In this document: positions 22,401-29,599 of the stretch, piece after piece
How positions within the stretch are numbered: position 1 is the stretch's first letter
Layout: the number at the start of each line of letters is the position of its first letter
Assembly: GCA_902493915.1 (NCBI GenBank)
Contig: CABUQY010000001.1
Coordinates: forward strand, 1-63,862
DNA length: 63,862 nucleotides
Reading direction: 5' to 3'
Source: an uncultured Collinsella sp.
GTDB lineage: Bacteria > Actinomycetota > Coriobacteriia > Coriobacteriales > Coriobacteriaceae
Position numbers and translations under genes: made by a program
The notes under the pieces: generated by a model
The model's database searches: none
What the model was told of the DNA's origin: nothing
Seen by the model: only the letters and a program-made list of their open reading frames with translations

Positions 22401-22856
22401 ACCCCGGTGGTCCCGGTCGAGAATCCGACTAAGAAGCAGCTCAAGGCCCTGGTCAAGCAGGCGAAGGAGACTGACACCAGGGGCAAGACGGACGAGTCTG
22501 TTAAGGCCCTGACGGATGCCATTACCTACGCCGAGGACGTCTTGGGTGATGAGAATGCTTCCGACACCCAGCTCCAGGCGGCCTATGACCAGCTCAAGCT
22601 GGCCATTGAGAGCCTCAAGGATGCCGACTCCGGCAATCAGGGCGGCTCGGGCAACCAGGGTTCCGGCAATGGCTCGAACGGCGGCAACCAGGCGGGCAAG
22701 CCCGCAGGCGACAAGCCCCAGGGCAGCAAGAAGAACGGTTCGGCGATCCCCAATACCGGCGACCAGACGGCGGCGACCGTCGTGACCGTCGGTGGTCTTG
22801 GCGCCATCATCGCCGCGATCGGTGCTTTCTTCCATCGTCGCAGCAAGGCTAAGTAG
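16443..22856 (+). CDS. Wall-anchored GH31 glycosidase with multiple binding modules
   Basis: A 2137-residue surface enzyme starting at GTG (GAAGGAG ribosome binding site). A signal peptide occupies about 1-37. The GH31 part covers about 45-850, with likely nucleophile Asp480 (STLKTDVAW) and acid/base Asp531 (IWTGDQYGG). The WTGDQ/SDMDGIFGG pattern recalls GH31 alpha-N-acetylgalactosaminidases acting on mucin O-glycans. Then come FN3 (966-1050), an F5/8C/CBM32-like module (1052-1190), a dockerin-like segment (1198-1262, DLNDNGVYDVYD), a cohesin-like module (1271-1405), a second sugar-binding-like module (1420-1580), a bacterial Ig-like module (1583-1674), FIVAR (1676-1743), F5/8C (1750-1908), FIVAR twice (1916-1986, 1996-2060), and a Gly/Asn linker. 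An IPNTG sorting motif (2102-2106), hydrophobic helix and basic tail end the protein. Exact substrate is inferred. Confidence 0.88.
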   Translation: MRRNSIFTKRWVKGSAVLVATAATLVFANPQQAIATPLKGVDSATVSQSASNVVDIDFADGIKGRITFLEDGIFRYNVDPKGEFSEYATPRSKSHTAKIQAQPDTSDTYSKPSATVADKGDAIEITGGKATVILDKATGKMSIKSGDRGVVSESAPLDLDKKGTVQTLAKEKSENFFGGGTQNGRFLHTNQTIAISNTNNWTDGGVASPNPFYWTSDGYGVLRNTFAEGSYDFGSTDSSTVTTLHSENEFDAYYFVATNEGASNVATEMLQDYYKVTGNPVLLPEYGFYLGHLNAYNRDGWSTTSGQKKWETKGSKPSSEKGDVKYESGMSTGYKLDGTLAAETLNGEGPTVDTENMKATDFDRQFSARQVIDDYEDNDMPLGWFLPNDGYGAGYGQNGYYKTGGVNSDGTSSADRLNAVRANVDNLKKFTEYANSKGVSTGLWTQSNLEPDSNSETPWHLLRDFDAEVKTGGISTLKTDVAWVGSGYSFGLNGIKTAYDTVTTGANKRPNIITLDGWAGTQRFGGIWTGDQYGGNWEYIRFHIPTYIGQSLSGNPNIGSDMDGIFGGDPIISARDYQWKTFTPSMLDMDGWGTFRKSPMTHGDPYTGISRFYLKLKAQLMPYIYTAAASAANIDTGNGDAGLPMIRAMLLSDNSEYAASTSTQYQYMFGENFLVAPVYQDTQADENGNDIRNGIYLPNYGTDENPTIWIDYFSGKQYRGGQVLNNYEAPLWKLPLFVKANAIVPMYAENNNPEAVSDTNTKGTDRSQRIVEFFATEGDGTFTQYEDDGSSIENNTTEDDSYGTIDNISYGKHVSTVYSSKAAGGTATFTAEASQGGYNGYDSNRTTTFVANVSAKPTNIVAKNGGSALNVVEVDSQETFDAATPEAGQAVYFYSKTPNLNHYGSDADGTEAEQGESFNNTKITTNPKVYVKFAKTDVAAAAQTLELGGFVSADATLTADRLNENLSAPTNLAAPEDVTTPTSIKLTWGKVDGATSYDLKVDGTVFAVGDAAEFTHTDLAYNSKHTYQIRSRNAAGYSAWSDVLEANSALDPWRNVPDAEEITWEGSLYGSHKAELAFDHEFQSGDGGFHSGGNDLGKALTVDYGRAYKLDKLEYYPRDDAGNGTVTKMRVETSLDGVHWTSREVDWARSADCKTVAFDGTVAARYVRMTPLASVGNFFSASEIAIYKTDGTDGFAVGSNLNKATISDGDYSNMKNYLGLENREPDTPTFGSQIRDHFADLNDNGVYDVYDYSFTMAGLDGGTKQKGKVAGSLAVIPSKTEVEAGDEITVDVYAADAKNVNALGALVNFKSDQFEFVSESIAQDGSTAGMENLSREKVQFADRTQTINLAFANRGDGKLYNGTGAVASFKLKAKTAGKVELPSTSWLIGPACDALEFASDGTVTMPDIPQPTVAEYGQDTFNITMTNDELTTDDGTNVEKLIQQKSYNALFDNNEGDNGFEFLWNWNANWDSEGKLPSYVKLPTTMTFAFKTPSKLDSVEVVNRNGGNGTVQKIKAVVTFEDGSTQEFAGGEYDSFRARYAFGLSAENKGKKATKVEVTPLEASGDQMLTLREVNFNYTQGVEAIEGVELGKNQTEFFEGDVTLVDAKATPESAGYPYVTVESSDPSVVSVSAVQAGDSVSYYLRANKAGKATITVASVLDPSKTVSYEVEVKAGVDTSALVAALSKAAGYSESVYTKDSYAALTTAVEAAQKLLDSGQGSYSKKDVADATAKIEKAIDGLKMRPVDEKILINTPENRKNVKVAGFSSEADYEGNTAVNALDGDERTLWHSDWAHGTGMPQYLSVDLGRDYDLTDVTFLPRQDGGTNGDIFEAEILVSDTADGYEMGTAASMGTFAFDNDGRVLTDRGDWKQMSFGAARGRYVTVKVIHAGGGNVDAYCSMAELKFYGTAVPDPVAKDDLAAAIEKVDAEVAAGDLKAGDYTEASWTALENALASARAILSDEDATQDEVDQALRALESARGALEKTPVVPVENPTKKQLKALVKQAKETDTRGKTDESVKALTDAITYAEDVLGDENASDTQLQAAYDQLKLAIESLKDADSGNQGGSGNQGSGNGSNGGNQAGKPAGDKPQGSKKNGSAIPNTGDQTAATVVTVGGLGAIIAAIGAFFHRRSKAK

Positions 22857-22872
22857 CCCCAGCAGCAGCTAA

Positions 22873-22918
22873 GCAAGCGTGCCCGCCGTCCCACCCAAGG
22901 ACGGTGGGCATGCTTTTT
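22873..22918 (+). terminator. Terminator of the GH31 gene
   Basis: A stem built from GCGTGCCCGCCGTCC and GGACGGTGGGCATGC, closed by CACCCAA and followed by TTTTTG, starts 16 bases after the stop codon. Confidence 0.85.
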
Positions 22919-23073
22919 GAATGTAGGCGGAAAGCTCCGACCCTTCGGCCTTAATCTCGCAAAGCATTCCGTCTCTCACCGAACACATCGGCATCGGTGG
23001 CTATACTTGAATTATTTGAAGTTAAGGGTCGCGGATCCGCCGCGTCGCCGCTCTCAACAGGAGGTCTTTGTTT

Positions 23074-23538
23074 ATGGCAGATCAGAAGCCGGTTGTCGGG
23101 ATCATCATGGGTTCCAAGTCCGATCTGGGCGTTATGGAAGGCTGCACCGCCGAGCTCGAGGCGCTGGGCGTGCCCTATGAGCTTGTCATTGCGAGCGCAC
23201 ACCGCACACCGGCGAAGGTCCACGAGTGGGCTTCGACTGCCGCCGATCGCGGTATCAAAGTGATTATCGCCGCCGCCGGCAAGGCCGCTCACCTGGGTGG
23301 TGTCGTGGCTGCCTTTACGCCGCTGCCGGTCATCGGCGTGCCTATGAAGACGAGTGACCTGGGCGGCATGGATTCGCTGCTGTCGATGGTGCAGATGCCT
23401 TCGGGCGTGCCCGTGGCCTGCGTTGCCATCAACGGCGCCAAGAACGCCGCCATCTACGCCACGCAGATTCTGGGCGCTTGCGACCCCGAGTACCGCAAGG
23501 TTATCGAGAAGATGAAGCAGGAGATGGCTGACGCCTAG
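23074..23538 (+). CDS. purE: N5-carboxyaminoimidazole ribonucleotide mutase
   Basis: A 154-residue class I PurE, which converts N5-CAIR to CAIR. The signatures are GIIMGSKSDLGVM, YELVIASAHRTP with the catalytic His, and IIAAAGKAAHLGGVVA, where the usual GAGGAAHLPG is slightly changed. The ATG at 23074 has AGGAGG nine bases upstream; a TTG two codons earlier is less well placed. No purK is next to it in this window. It is followed 35 bases later by the sortase gene, so the two could be cotranscribed. Confidence 0.95.
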   Translation: MADQKPVVGIIMGSKSDLGVMEGCTAELEALGVPYELVIASAHRTPAKVHEWASTAADRGIKVIIAAAGKAAHLGGVVAAFTPLPVIGVPMKTSDLGGMDSLLSMVQMPSGVPVACVAINGAKNAAIYATQILGACDPEYRKVIEKMKQEMADA

Positions 23539-23573
23539 GCGTTCCGCCGTTTCGCCGCAGTATAAGGAGAGCC

Positions 23574-24578
23574 ATGTCCGACTATCAGGGAAAACGATTC
23601 AAGGCTTCTCAGATTCCCGATCCGTCGAAGCCGGGTGCTGCCAGTGCGGCGCAGCAGGGTCGGACATCCTCTCCTCAGCAGCCGCGCGCGCCGCGTCCTG
23701 TGACGCCGGCGACGCATCGTCGACAGGACGCGCCGGCTGCGTATCGCCCTTCGTCATATGGCACGGCAAAGAAGCAGGCCCGGACGCCGAGGCAAACGAG
23801 CGGCGCGGCGTCCAGCTACACTGAGCCGCCGCGCAAAAAGCGCCGCTCCATTATTCCCATTCTGCTCATCATCATCGGCATCGGTCTGATTGTTGCCGCC
23901 GCTGCCATCTTTATCAATGCACAGATTGGCTACAAGCAGGCGAGCGAGTCGTATCAGAAAATCGAGAAGCAATATGTAAGCGATAAGGACGCCAGCGGCG
24001 TGCCGACTATCGACTTCGATGCGCTTGCTCAGACAAACCCCGAGATTGTGGGTTGGATTTATGTGCCGGGAACCAACATCAACTATCCCGTGGTGCAGAC
24101 CAACAACAACTCCAAATACCTCAACACGCTGTTCGACGGTACGGCCAATGCATCTGGGGCCATTTTCCTGGATAGCGATGACACCGCGCCGGGAATGGTT
24201 GACCAGCAGACCACGATCTACGGCCACCATATGAACGATGGGTCGATGTTCAACGTGATTTCGGATACGACTGACCAGGCAACGTTCGATAGCATTGAAT
24301 ATGTGTACTACATCACACGGGATGCTACGTATAAGCTGCGTCCGCTGGCGACCAAGGTCGTTGAGGATACGTACTCCAAGGCGCGCACGCCCAATTTTGA
24401 GGGCGATGACGGGCTCAAGAACTACCTGTCCGAGATGCTCGACGGTGCCTCTGCCGTGGCGAGCGATGCCACCGATCGTGCCGCTTCGGCAACCAAGGTC
24501 GTGACGCTTGTGACCTGTCGTTCGTTATCGCTGAGCAACACGCGTGCTGTCATGGTGCTCACGCCGGTCGAGGAATAA
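23574..24578 (+). CDS. Class B sortase
   Basis: A 334-residue membrane transpeptidase. A Pro/Arg/Gln-rich cytoplasmic tail (1-95) precedes a membrane helix (about 97-122) and the extracellular sortase beta-barrel (about 135-334). The catalytic residues are His218 (IYGHHMNDGSMF), Cys315 (TLVTCRS) and Arg324 (NTRAVMV), arranged as in class B sortases. Such enzymes cleave a sorting signal and link the protein to peptidoglycan or to pilins. The GH31 protein 700 bases upstream carries an IPNTG signal and may be a substrate. The long Pro-rich N-terminal tail is unusual. The start ATG follows AAGGAGAGCC. Confidence 0.88.
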   Translation: MSDYQGKRFKASQIPDPSKPGAASAAQQGRTSSPQQPRAPRPVTPATHRRQDAPAAYRPSSYGTAKKQARTPRQTSGAASSYTEPPRKKRRSIIPILLIIIGIGLIVAAAAIFINAQIGYKQASESYQKIEKQYVSDKDASGVPTIDFDALAQTNPEIVGWIYVPGTNINYPVVQTNNNSKYLNTLFDGTANASGAIFLDSDDTAPGMVDQQTTIYGHHMNDGSMFNVISDTTDQATFDSIEYVYYITRDATYKLRPLATKVVEDTYSKARTPNFEGDDGLKNYLSEMLDGASAVASDATDRAASATKVVTLVTCRSLSLSNTRAVMVLTPVEE

Positions 24579-24645
24579 GTTGTTCGAAAGTAGCTAAAAA
24601 AGCCCCGTTCCAAATTGGCTACTCGACGACGGTAAGGGAGAAATG

Positions 24646-25062
24646 ATGCTCGAGAATGGCAAAATGATGCCTTCGGTTGATGCTTGGCTGCGCGAGGCCA
24701 AGGCCGATTCGTCGGCACCTGCGTGCGGTATGTATCTGACACATAACGGTGTGGTGCGCGCGACGCCCAAGGCCGAGGCGCGCGGTGTCGAGACCGATGG
24801 CGTGGCGCCGGGCCACAAGGTGGGCGGCATGGTGTTTGGCTACGACGCCAGCAAGGTACAGGCCGCCATCGAGGCGACGCGCGCGATGCCGGGTGTCGGC
24901 TATGTGCGCGTGTGGCTGGCAAGCGGCGAGCTTGCCGTAGGTGACGACATCATGCTCGTGCTCATCGGCGGGGACATTCGCCCGCACGTGGTCGATGCGC
25001 TGCAGGCGCTCGTTGGCACCATCAAGAATGAATGCGTGAGTGAGGTCGAGCGCGAGGCGTAG
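24646..25062 (+). CDS. MoaE-like protein (molybdopterin synthase large subunit fold)
   Basis: A 138-residue protein. Residues 60-135 resemble the C-terminal half of MoaE: a helix (DASKVQAAIEATRAMP), a strand (VGYVRVWLASGELAVGDDIMLVLIGG) matching the HRxGxLxVGD motif, and a helix with TIKNE where the family has LKxxxPIWKxE. The Trp and one of the two lysines are missing. The first 55 residues are poorly conserved. It may be a degenerate or specialised MoaE; I see no moaD or other cofactor genes in this window. Two ATGs occur in tandem; the second (24646) has the better spacing from GGGAG. Confidence 0.5.
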   Translation: MLENGKMMPSVDAWLREAKADSSAPACGMYLTHNGVVRATPKAEARGVETDGVAPGHKVGGMVFGYDASKVQAAIEATRAMPGVGYVRVWLASGELAVGDDIMLVLIGGDIRPHVVDALQALVGTIKNECVSEVEREA

Positions 25063-25091
25063 AGGCTTGCGTCGATAGAAGGCTCGTTTAT

Positions 25092-25134
25092 AAAAATGCC
25101 CGCCGGTACGTGTGATACCGGCGGGCATTTTGCG
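25092..25134. terminator. Bidirectional terminator between convergent genes
   Basis: A 15-bp stem (AAAATGCCCGCCGGTA pairing with TACCGGCGGGCATTTT) serves the MoaE-like gene on the plus strand and the CmpB-like gene on the minus strand. Confidence 0.88.
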
Positions 25135-25152
25135 TTTTGGGCGCGGTTGGCG

Positions 25153-26382
25153 CTACACGCGCGTCGCATCCTTGGGGCTCATGGTCATGCTCTGGAAGCG
25201 GTTCTCCATGTAGTCGTTATCGAAATACTTGCCGTAGAACTGCGCGACGGGAATATCCGGCTCCGTGCCGTTGACGCGCTGGTACCAGTAGTCGAGCGAC
25301 TGCAGCGTCATGACGCCGTCGACCAGCATAATGACGGTAAAGATGACGGTAGCCGAGTAGCGACTCTTCCACGGAATCATGTTGATGAGCTTGAGCAGCC
25401 TCGGCAGCAGCAGCTTGATCCAGATAAGGCCACCCAGGCCCCACAGGCAGGCAAAGCCCGTGCAGGTGCGTCCGCCCGTAAGGACGGCGAGTGGGTCGGG
25501 CATGCCGAACAGTTTCATGTGCGAGTAGCTCCACGACACCACGCCAAATGAGGTCTGCATAAACCAGCCTACAAACACCTCGAAAGCGCCGCCGATCAGG
25601 GCACTTACCAGGAAAATGATCAGAGGATTCTTTTTATAGAAGCGGTTGAGCGCCATGGTCATGAGCACCGCGCCAAATCCGTAGATGGGGCTAAAGGGGC
25701 CAAATAGCATACCGGCCCGGTCCTGATAGACGCCGGGATCGACGACGACCATATGCCAGACTTCCTCGAGAATGAGACCTAACACGCTGCAGACGAAGAA
25801 TACCCAGAACAGGTTGAAGTAGTTGAGCTTGATGTAGCCCTCGCCGGTTTCGTCGCGGCCGAGCATCCCCTCGGCGGCGGCATCGCGGTCGAGCATCTCT
25901 TGCAGACGGCGCTGCAGTTCGCGCTCCTGGCGTAGCGTGGGGTCGACGGTGGCCGACAGCGCAATGAGGATACCGAGCTGAATGGCGGGGCGCAGCAGGA
26001 AGGGTCCGATACCCTGGAGCATCACGTCAACTAAAAGCTCCACGACGGTCAATGCGATGAGGACGTAAGACAGGCGGGCGGCATTGCGCCGCTGGTCCTT
26101 GATGAGGTCCAGGCCAAAGACGATTAAGATGATCGCGCTTGCCGCCGAGAGCATAATGCCGGCGACGATAAGGCCAACCGCGACCAGGGTGTTATCACCG
26201 AGCTTAGCGGCGGCGTTGCCGTTAATGAGTGCGGTGATGACCTGCCACATAAAGACGGCGACCGACGGGAGTGTGCCCACGCCGGACAGGATGCACAGGA
26301 CGGCGTACACTTTAATGATGAGGGGAATCTTCTTGACCTCCGTGGCGCTGGGGACGCTGGGGTCGAGTTCGTTTCGATCCAT
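25153..26382 (-). CDS. Multi-pass membrane protein, putative ABC-transporter-permease family (CmpB)
   Basis: A 409-residue membrane protein. The N half (about 20-165) has four or so hydrophobic helices. A charged cytoplasmic stretch (PTLRQERELQRRLQEM...) follows, then a C half (about 205-400) resembling the CmpB/PF06541 group annotated as putative ABC transporter permease: FGPFSPIYGFGAVLM and GGAFEVFVGWFMQ are its typical segments. No ATPase partner lies beside it and the true function of that family is unclear. The ATG has AGAAAGG upstream. It diverges from purF across a 285-base gap holding both promoters. Confidence 0.65.
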   Translation of the reverse strand: MDRNELDPSVPSATEVKKIPLIIKVYAVLCILSGVGTLPSVAVFMWQVITALINGNAAAKLGDNTLVAVGLIVAGIMLSAASAIILIVFGLDLIKDQRRNAARLSYVLIALTVVELLVDVMLQGIGPFLLRPAIQLGILIALSATVDPTLRQERELQRRLQEMLDRDAAAEGMLGRDETGEGYIKLNYFNLFWVFFVCSVLGLILEEVWHMVVVDPGVYQDRAGMLFGPFSPIYGFGAVLMTMALNRFYKKNPLIIFLVSALIGGAFEVFVGWFMQTSFGVVSWSYSHMKLFGMPDPLAVLTGGRTCTGFACLWGLGGLIWIKLLLPRLLKLINMIPWKSRYSATVIFTVIMLVDGVMTLQSLDYWYQRVNGTEPDIPVAQFYGKYFDNDYMENRFQSMTMSPKDATRV

Positions 26383-26620
26383 ACAGAACCTTTCTCGCTT
26401 TGTCCTAGGTTACTAGGATACGCCGCCGACCTGCTAAAAGACAGGACGAACGTCCCAATTGCAACTTTGCAATCCCCAACGGTGGACGCGGCGGCCATAT
26501 GGGGGCGCGGGCGCTTGCACTGGGCAGACCAATAAAATGTTTGGCCGCAAAACGGATTATTAGCTCGGTGGGCTTTTAAAAAGCGCTGCTCATGCGCTGG
26601 GGAGCGCGTCGCGCCGTGCG

Positions 26621-26626
26621 TATAAT
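26621..26626 (+). promoter_or_regulatory. -10 box upstream of purF
   Basis: A perfect TATAAT, 42 bases before the purF start codon. The -35 position 17 bases upstream (TGGGGA) is weak, which suggests an activator or a non-standard promoter. Confidence 0.45.
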
Positions 26627-26667
26627 AAGGCGGGTAACGCCAAAATACGAGGCTCTGAGGGGATGCC

Positions 26668-28338
26668 ATGTCTCAAGAAACCATCCGCGCGGCCGAGCGC
26701 GCCGCGGGACAGGTGAACGCCATGTCGACGTATGATCCGGACTCCGACCAGCTGCATGAGGAATGCGGCGTTTTTGGTGTGTGGGCGCCCGATCGTGACG
26801 TGGCTCGACTGACGTACTTTGGCCTGCGTGCACTGCAGCACCGTGGCCAAGAATCGGCGGGAATCGCTGTTGGTGACGGCGGTACGGTTATGGTCCGCAA
26901 GGACCTGGGCCTGCTCGACCGCGTGTTCTCCAATGCCGACTTATCGACGCTCTCCGGTCAGCTGGCCGTGGGTCATGTGCGCTATGGCACCGCCGGCGCC
27001 AAGAGCTGGGAAGCCTCTCAGCCGCACCTCTCTACCATCAATAGCGTCATTATCGCGCTCGCGCACAACGGCACCCTCGTCAACACCGACGAGCTGCGCC
27101 GCCAGCTGATCGAGCTGGGCGTGCCGTTCCTCTCCAACTCGGATTCCGAGGTCGCGACCAAACTCATCGGCTACTTTACTCAGCGTACAGGCCATCTGCG
27201 CGAGGGCATTCGCAAGACCATGGAGCTCGTGCGTGGCGGCTACGCCATGACGCTCATCAACGAGCAGGCGCTCTATGCATTCCGCGATCCGCACGGCATT
27301 CGCCCGCTCGTGCTGGGCAAGCTGGTGGACGAGGGCCTGGACCAGGCCGATGCCGCATCCGTTTCGAAGCTGCCGTCGCAGGACGGCGCCGCGACGGTCG
27401 ACGCCACCACCCGTGTCACCCGCGCCGGCGGCTGGGTCGTCGCCTCCGAGACTTGTGCGCTCGACATTGTGGGCGCCGAGTACGTCCGCGACGTCCGTCC
27501 CGGTGAGATTTTGCGCATCAGCGCCGAGGGCCTTGTGTCCGAGCAGGGTGTGCCCGCTGCCGAAGAGCCTGCTAACTGCATCTTTGAGCAGGTCTACTTC
27601 GCCCGCCCCGATTCCATCATGAACGGCAAGAGCGTCTACGCCTGCCGTTACGACATGGGTCGTCAGCTGGCACATGAGGAGCCCGTCGAGGCCGACCTGG
27701 TCATCGGCGTGCCTGACTCCGGCCTGCCGCCCGCGGAGGGGTATTCGCACGAGAGCGGCATTCCCTTTGGCGAGGGCCTTATCAAGAACCGTTACGTGGG
27801 CCGCACGTTTATCGAGCCTACGCAGGAGTTGCGCGCCATGGGCGTGCGTATGAAACTCAACCCGCTGCGCGACAACATCGAGGGCAAGCGCCTGGTCGTC
27901 ATCGACGACTCCATCGTCCGCGGCACCACCATGGTGCAGCTCGTCAAGATGCTGCGCAACGCCGGCGCCAAGGAGATTCATATCCGCATCAACTCGCCCG
28001 AGGTCATCTGGCCGTGCTTCTACGGTATCGATACCGACGTGCAGTCGCAGCTTATCAGCGCCAACAAGACGGTCGATGAGATTTGCGAGTACATTGGCGC
28101 CGATTCGCTGGCCTTCCTTTCGGTTGAGGGCCTGCTTAAGGTCATGCCCAAGGGCGGTTACTGCGATGCGTGCTTTACCGGACGCTACCCCGTAGCGATT
28201 CCCGAGAGCTTTGGCCGCGACAAGTTCATGGAGGGCTTTAAGCCCCGCAACCTGGACAAGCCGCTGCACTTTGACGACGACGCCGTGGTCGAGAAATATG
28301 TCGATCGCAGCTGGGAAGAGGAGCACAGTGAGGCCTAA
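26668..28338 (+). CDS. purF: Amidophosphoribosyltransferase
   Basis: A 556-residue enzyme that makes phosphoribosylamine from PRPP and glutamine, the first step of purine synthesis. A 32-residue propeptide precedes the N-terminal nucleophile Cys33 (HEECGVFG). The glutaminase domain has RYGTAG. The phosphoribosyltransferase domain has the PRPP loop VVIDDSIVRGTT. GYCDACFTGRYP and a further Cys at CIFEQVYFARPDS show this is the Bacillus-type enzyme with an [Fe4S4] cluster, and both propeptide and cluster are oxygen-sensitive features fitting an anaerobe. It heads purF-purM-purN. A hairpin-class element overlaps its stop codon. Confidence 0.96.
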   Translation: MSQETIRAAERAAGQVNAMSTYDPDSDQLHEECGVFGVWAPDRDVARLTYFGLRALQHRGQESAGIAVGDGGTVMVRKDLGLLDRVFSNADLSTLSGQLAVGHVRYGTAGAKSWEASQPHLSTINSVIIALAHNGTLVNTDELRRQLIELGVPFLSNSDSEVATKLIGYFTQRTGHLREGIRKTMELVRGGYAMTLINEQALYAFRDPHGIRPLVLGKLVDEGLDQADAASVSKLPSQDGAATVDATTRVTRAGGWVVASETCALDIVGAEYVRDVRPGEILRISAEGLVSEQGVPAAEEPANCIFEQVYFARPDSIMNGKSVYACRYDMGRQLAHEEPVEADLVIGVPDSGLPPAEGYSHESGIPFGEGLIKNRYVGRTFIEPTQELRAMGVRMKLNPLRDNIEGKRLVVIDDSIVRGTTMVQLVKMLRNAGAKEIHIRINSPEVIWPCFYGIDTDVQSQLISANKTVDEICEYIGADSLAFLSVEGLLKVMPKGGYCDACFTGRYPVAIPESFGRDKFMEGFKPRNLDKPLHFDDDAVVEKYVDRSWEEEHSEA

Positions 28339-28377
28339 AACCTGCCATTTAGGGACAGGTTTATTTTGGCAGGTTTT
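28337..28377. repeat. Hairpin-class element E2
   Basis: Arms AAAACCTGCCA (28337-28347) and TGGCAGGTTTT (28367-28377) are perfectly complementary over 11 bp. The core between them contains AGGGACAGGTTTATT. The element starts inside the purF stop codon. Close relatives with nearly the same arms are at 39324-39358 and 39487-39523. Confidence 0.8.
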
Positions 28378-28495
28378 ATCTGCTGTTTTGTTGATATGAC
28401 GGCGCGTGTTGTTATGACGCGCGCCGAAATGAACGCAACTATGAGCACCGTTTGGCGCCCGCGCGGCGCCACGGTAGTGGGAGAGGAAGGCTCAG

Positions 28496-29599
28496 ATGAG
28501 CGACAGCAAGCATGTGACGTATGAGGACGCCGGCGTCGATACCGCCGAGGGTGGCCGCGCCGTCGACGCTATTAAGCAGATGGTCAAGGACACCAACCGC
28601 CCCGAGGTTATCGGCGGCATCGGTGGCTTTGGTGGCCTGTTCTCGGCTGCCGCGCTCAAGGATATGGAAGACCCGATCCTGATCAGCGGCACCGACGGCG
28701 TGGGCACCAAGCTCGTGCTCGCCCAGATCATGGACCGTCACGAGACGGTGGGCCAGGACTTGGTCGCCATGTGCGTCAATGACATTTTGGCTTCGGGCGC
28801 CGAGCCGCTGTTCTTCCTGGATTACGTTGCCATCGGTCACATTGAGGCCGAGCACATGGCAAAGATCATCAAGGGCGTGGCCGACGGCTGCAAGCTCGCG
28901 GGCTGCGCGCTCGTGGGCGGCGAGATGGCCGAGCACCCGGGCGTCATGGCCCCCGCCGATTACGACCTCGCCGGCTTTACCGTGGGTGTTGTCGATCGTC
29001 CCAAGATGCTCGACCCCGCGAACGTTCGCCCTGGCGATGTGATCCTGGGCCTGCCTTCCACCGGCGTGCACTCCAACGGCTACTCGCTCGTGCGCAAGGT
29101 CATCGGTGTCGACGGCATCAAGCCGGGCACGCCCGAGGCCGCCGCTAAGGCCGAGGAACTGAGCCGTCCGCTCGAGGAGCTCGGCGGTGCTTCGCTGGCC
29201 GATGCTCTGCTGGCCCCTACGCGCATCTACGTCAAGCCGATTCTGGAGCTGCTGCGCGGCGGCGCTAACGTGCACGCCATCGCCCACATCACCGGCGGCG
29301 GTATCACCGAGAACCTCAACCGTGCGCTCGCCGACGACGTCGACGCCGTGGTCACCCGCAACGGCGCCGAGATGGGCTGGGACGTTCCGCCCGTCATCAC
29401 CTACGTGTCGCGTCAGGCCGAGCTCGCGCCCAACGAGGCATGCAAGACCTTCAACATGGGCGTCGGCCTGTGCCTGATCGTCGCCCCCGAGGACGAGGCT
29501 GCCGTGACCGAGGCTCTGGTCGCGCTAGGCGAGAAGCCGTTCCGCGTGGGTGAGTGCGTCGAGGGCTCCGGTAAGGTCGTGTACTCCGATGAGCGCTAA
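28496..29599 (+). CDS. purM: Phosphoribosylformylglycinamidine cyclo-ligase
   Basis: A 367-residue AIR synthetase that closes the imidazole ring with ATP. The N-terminal GGxGGFGGLF and ISGTDGVGTKL motifs and the GxMAEHPGV segment are diagnostic, as is HITGGGITEN. Length is normal. AGAGGAAGG lies upstream of the ATG. The stop codon overlaps the purN start region by 11 bases, which indicates translational coupling. Confidence 0.97.
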   Translation: MSDSKHVTYEDAGVDTAEGGRAVDAIKQMVKDTNRPEVIGGIGGFGGLFSAAALKDMEDPILISGTDGVGTKLVLAQIMDRHETVGQDLVAMCVNDILASGAEPLFFLDYVAIGHIEAEHMAKIIKGVADGCKLAGCALVGGEMAEHPGVMAPADYDLAGFTVGVVDRPKMLDPANVRPGDVILGLPSTGVHSNGYSLVRKVIGVDGIKPGTPEAAAKAEELSRPLEELGGASLADALLAPTRIYVKPILELLRGGANVHAIAHITGGGITENLNRALADDVDAVVTRNGAEMGWDVPPVITYVSRQAELAPNEACKTFNMGVGLCLIVAPEDEAAVTEALVALGEKPFRVGECVEGSGKVVYSDER

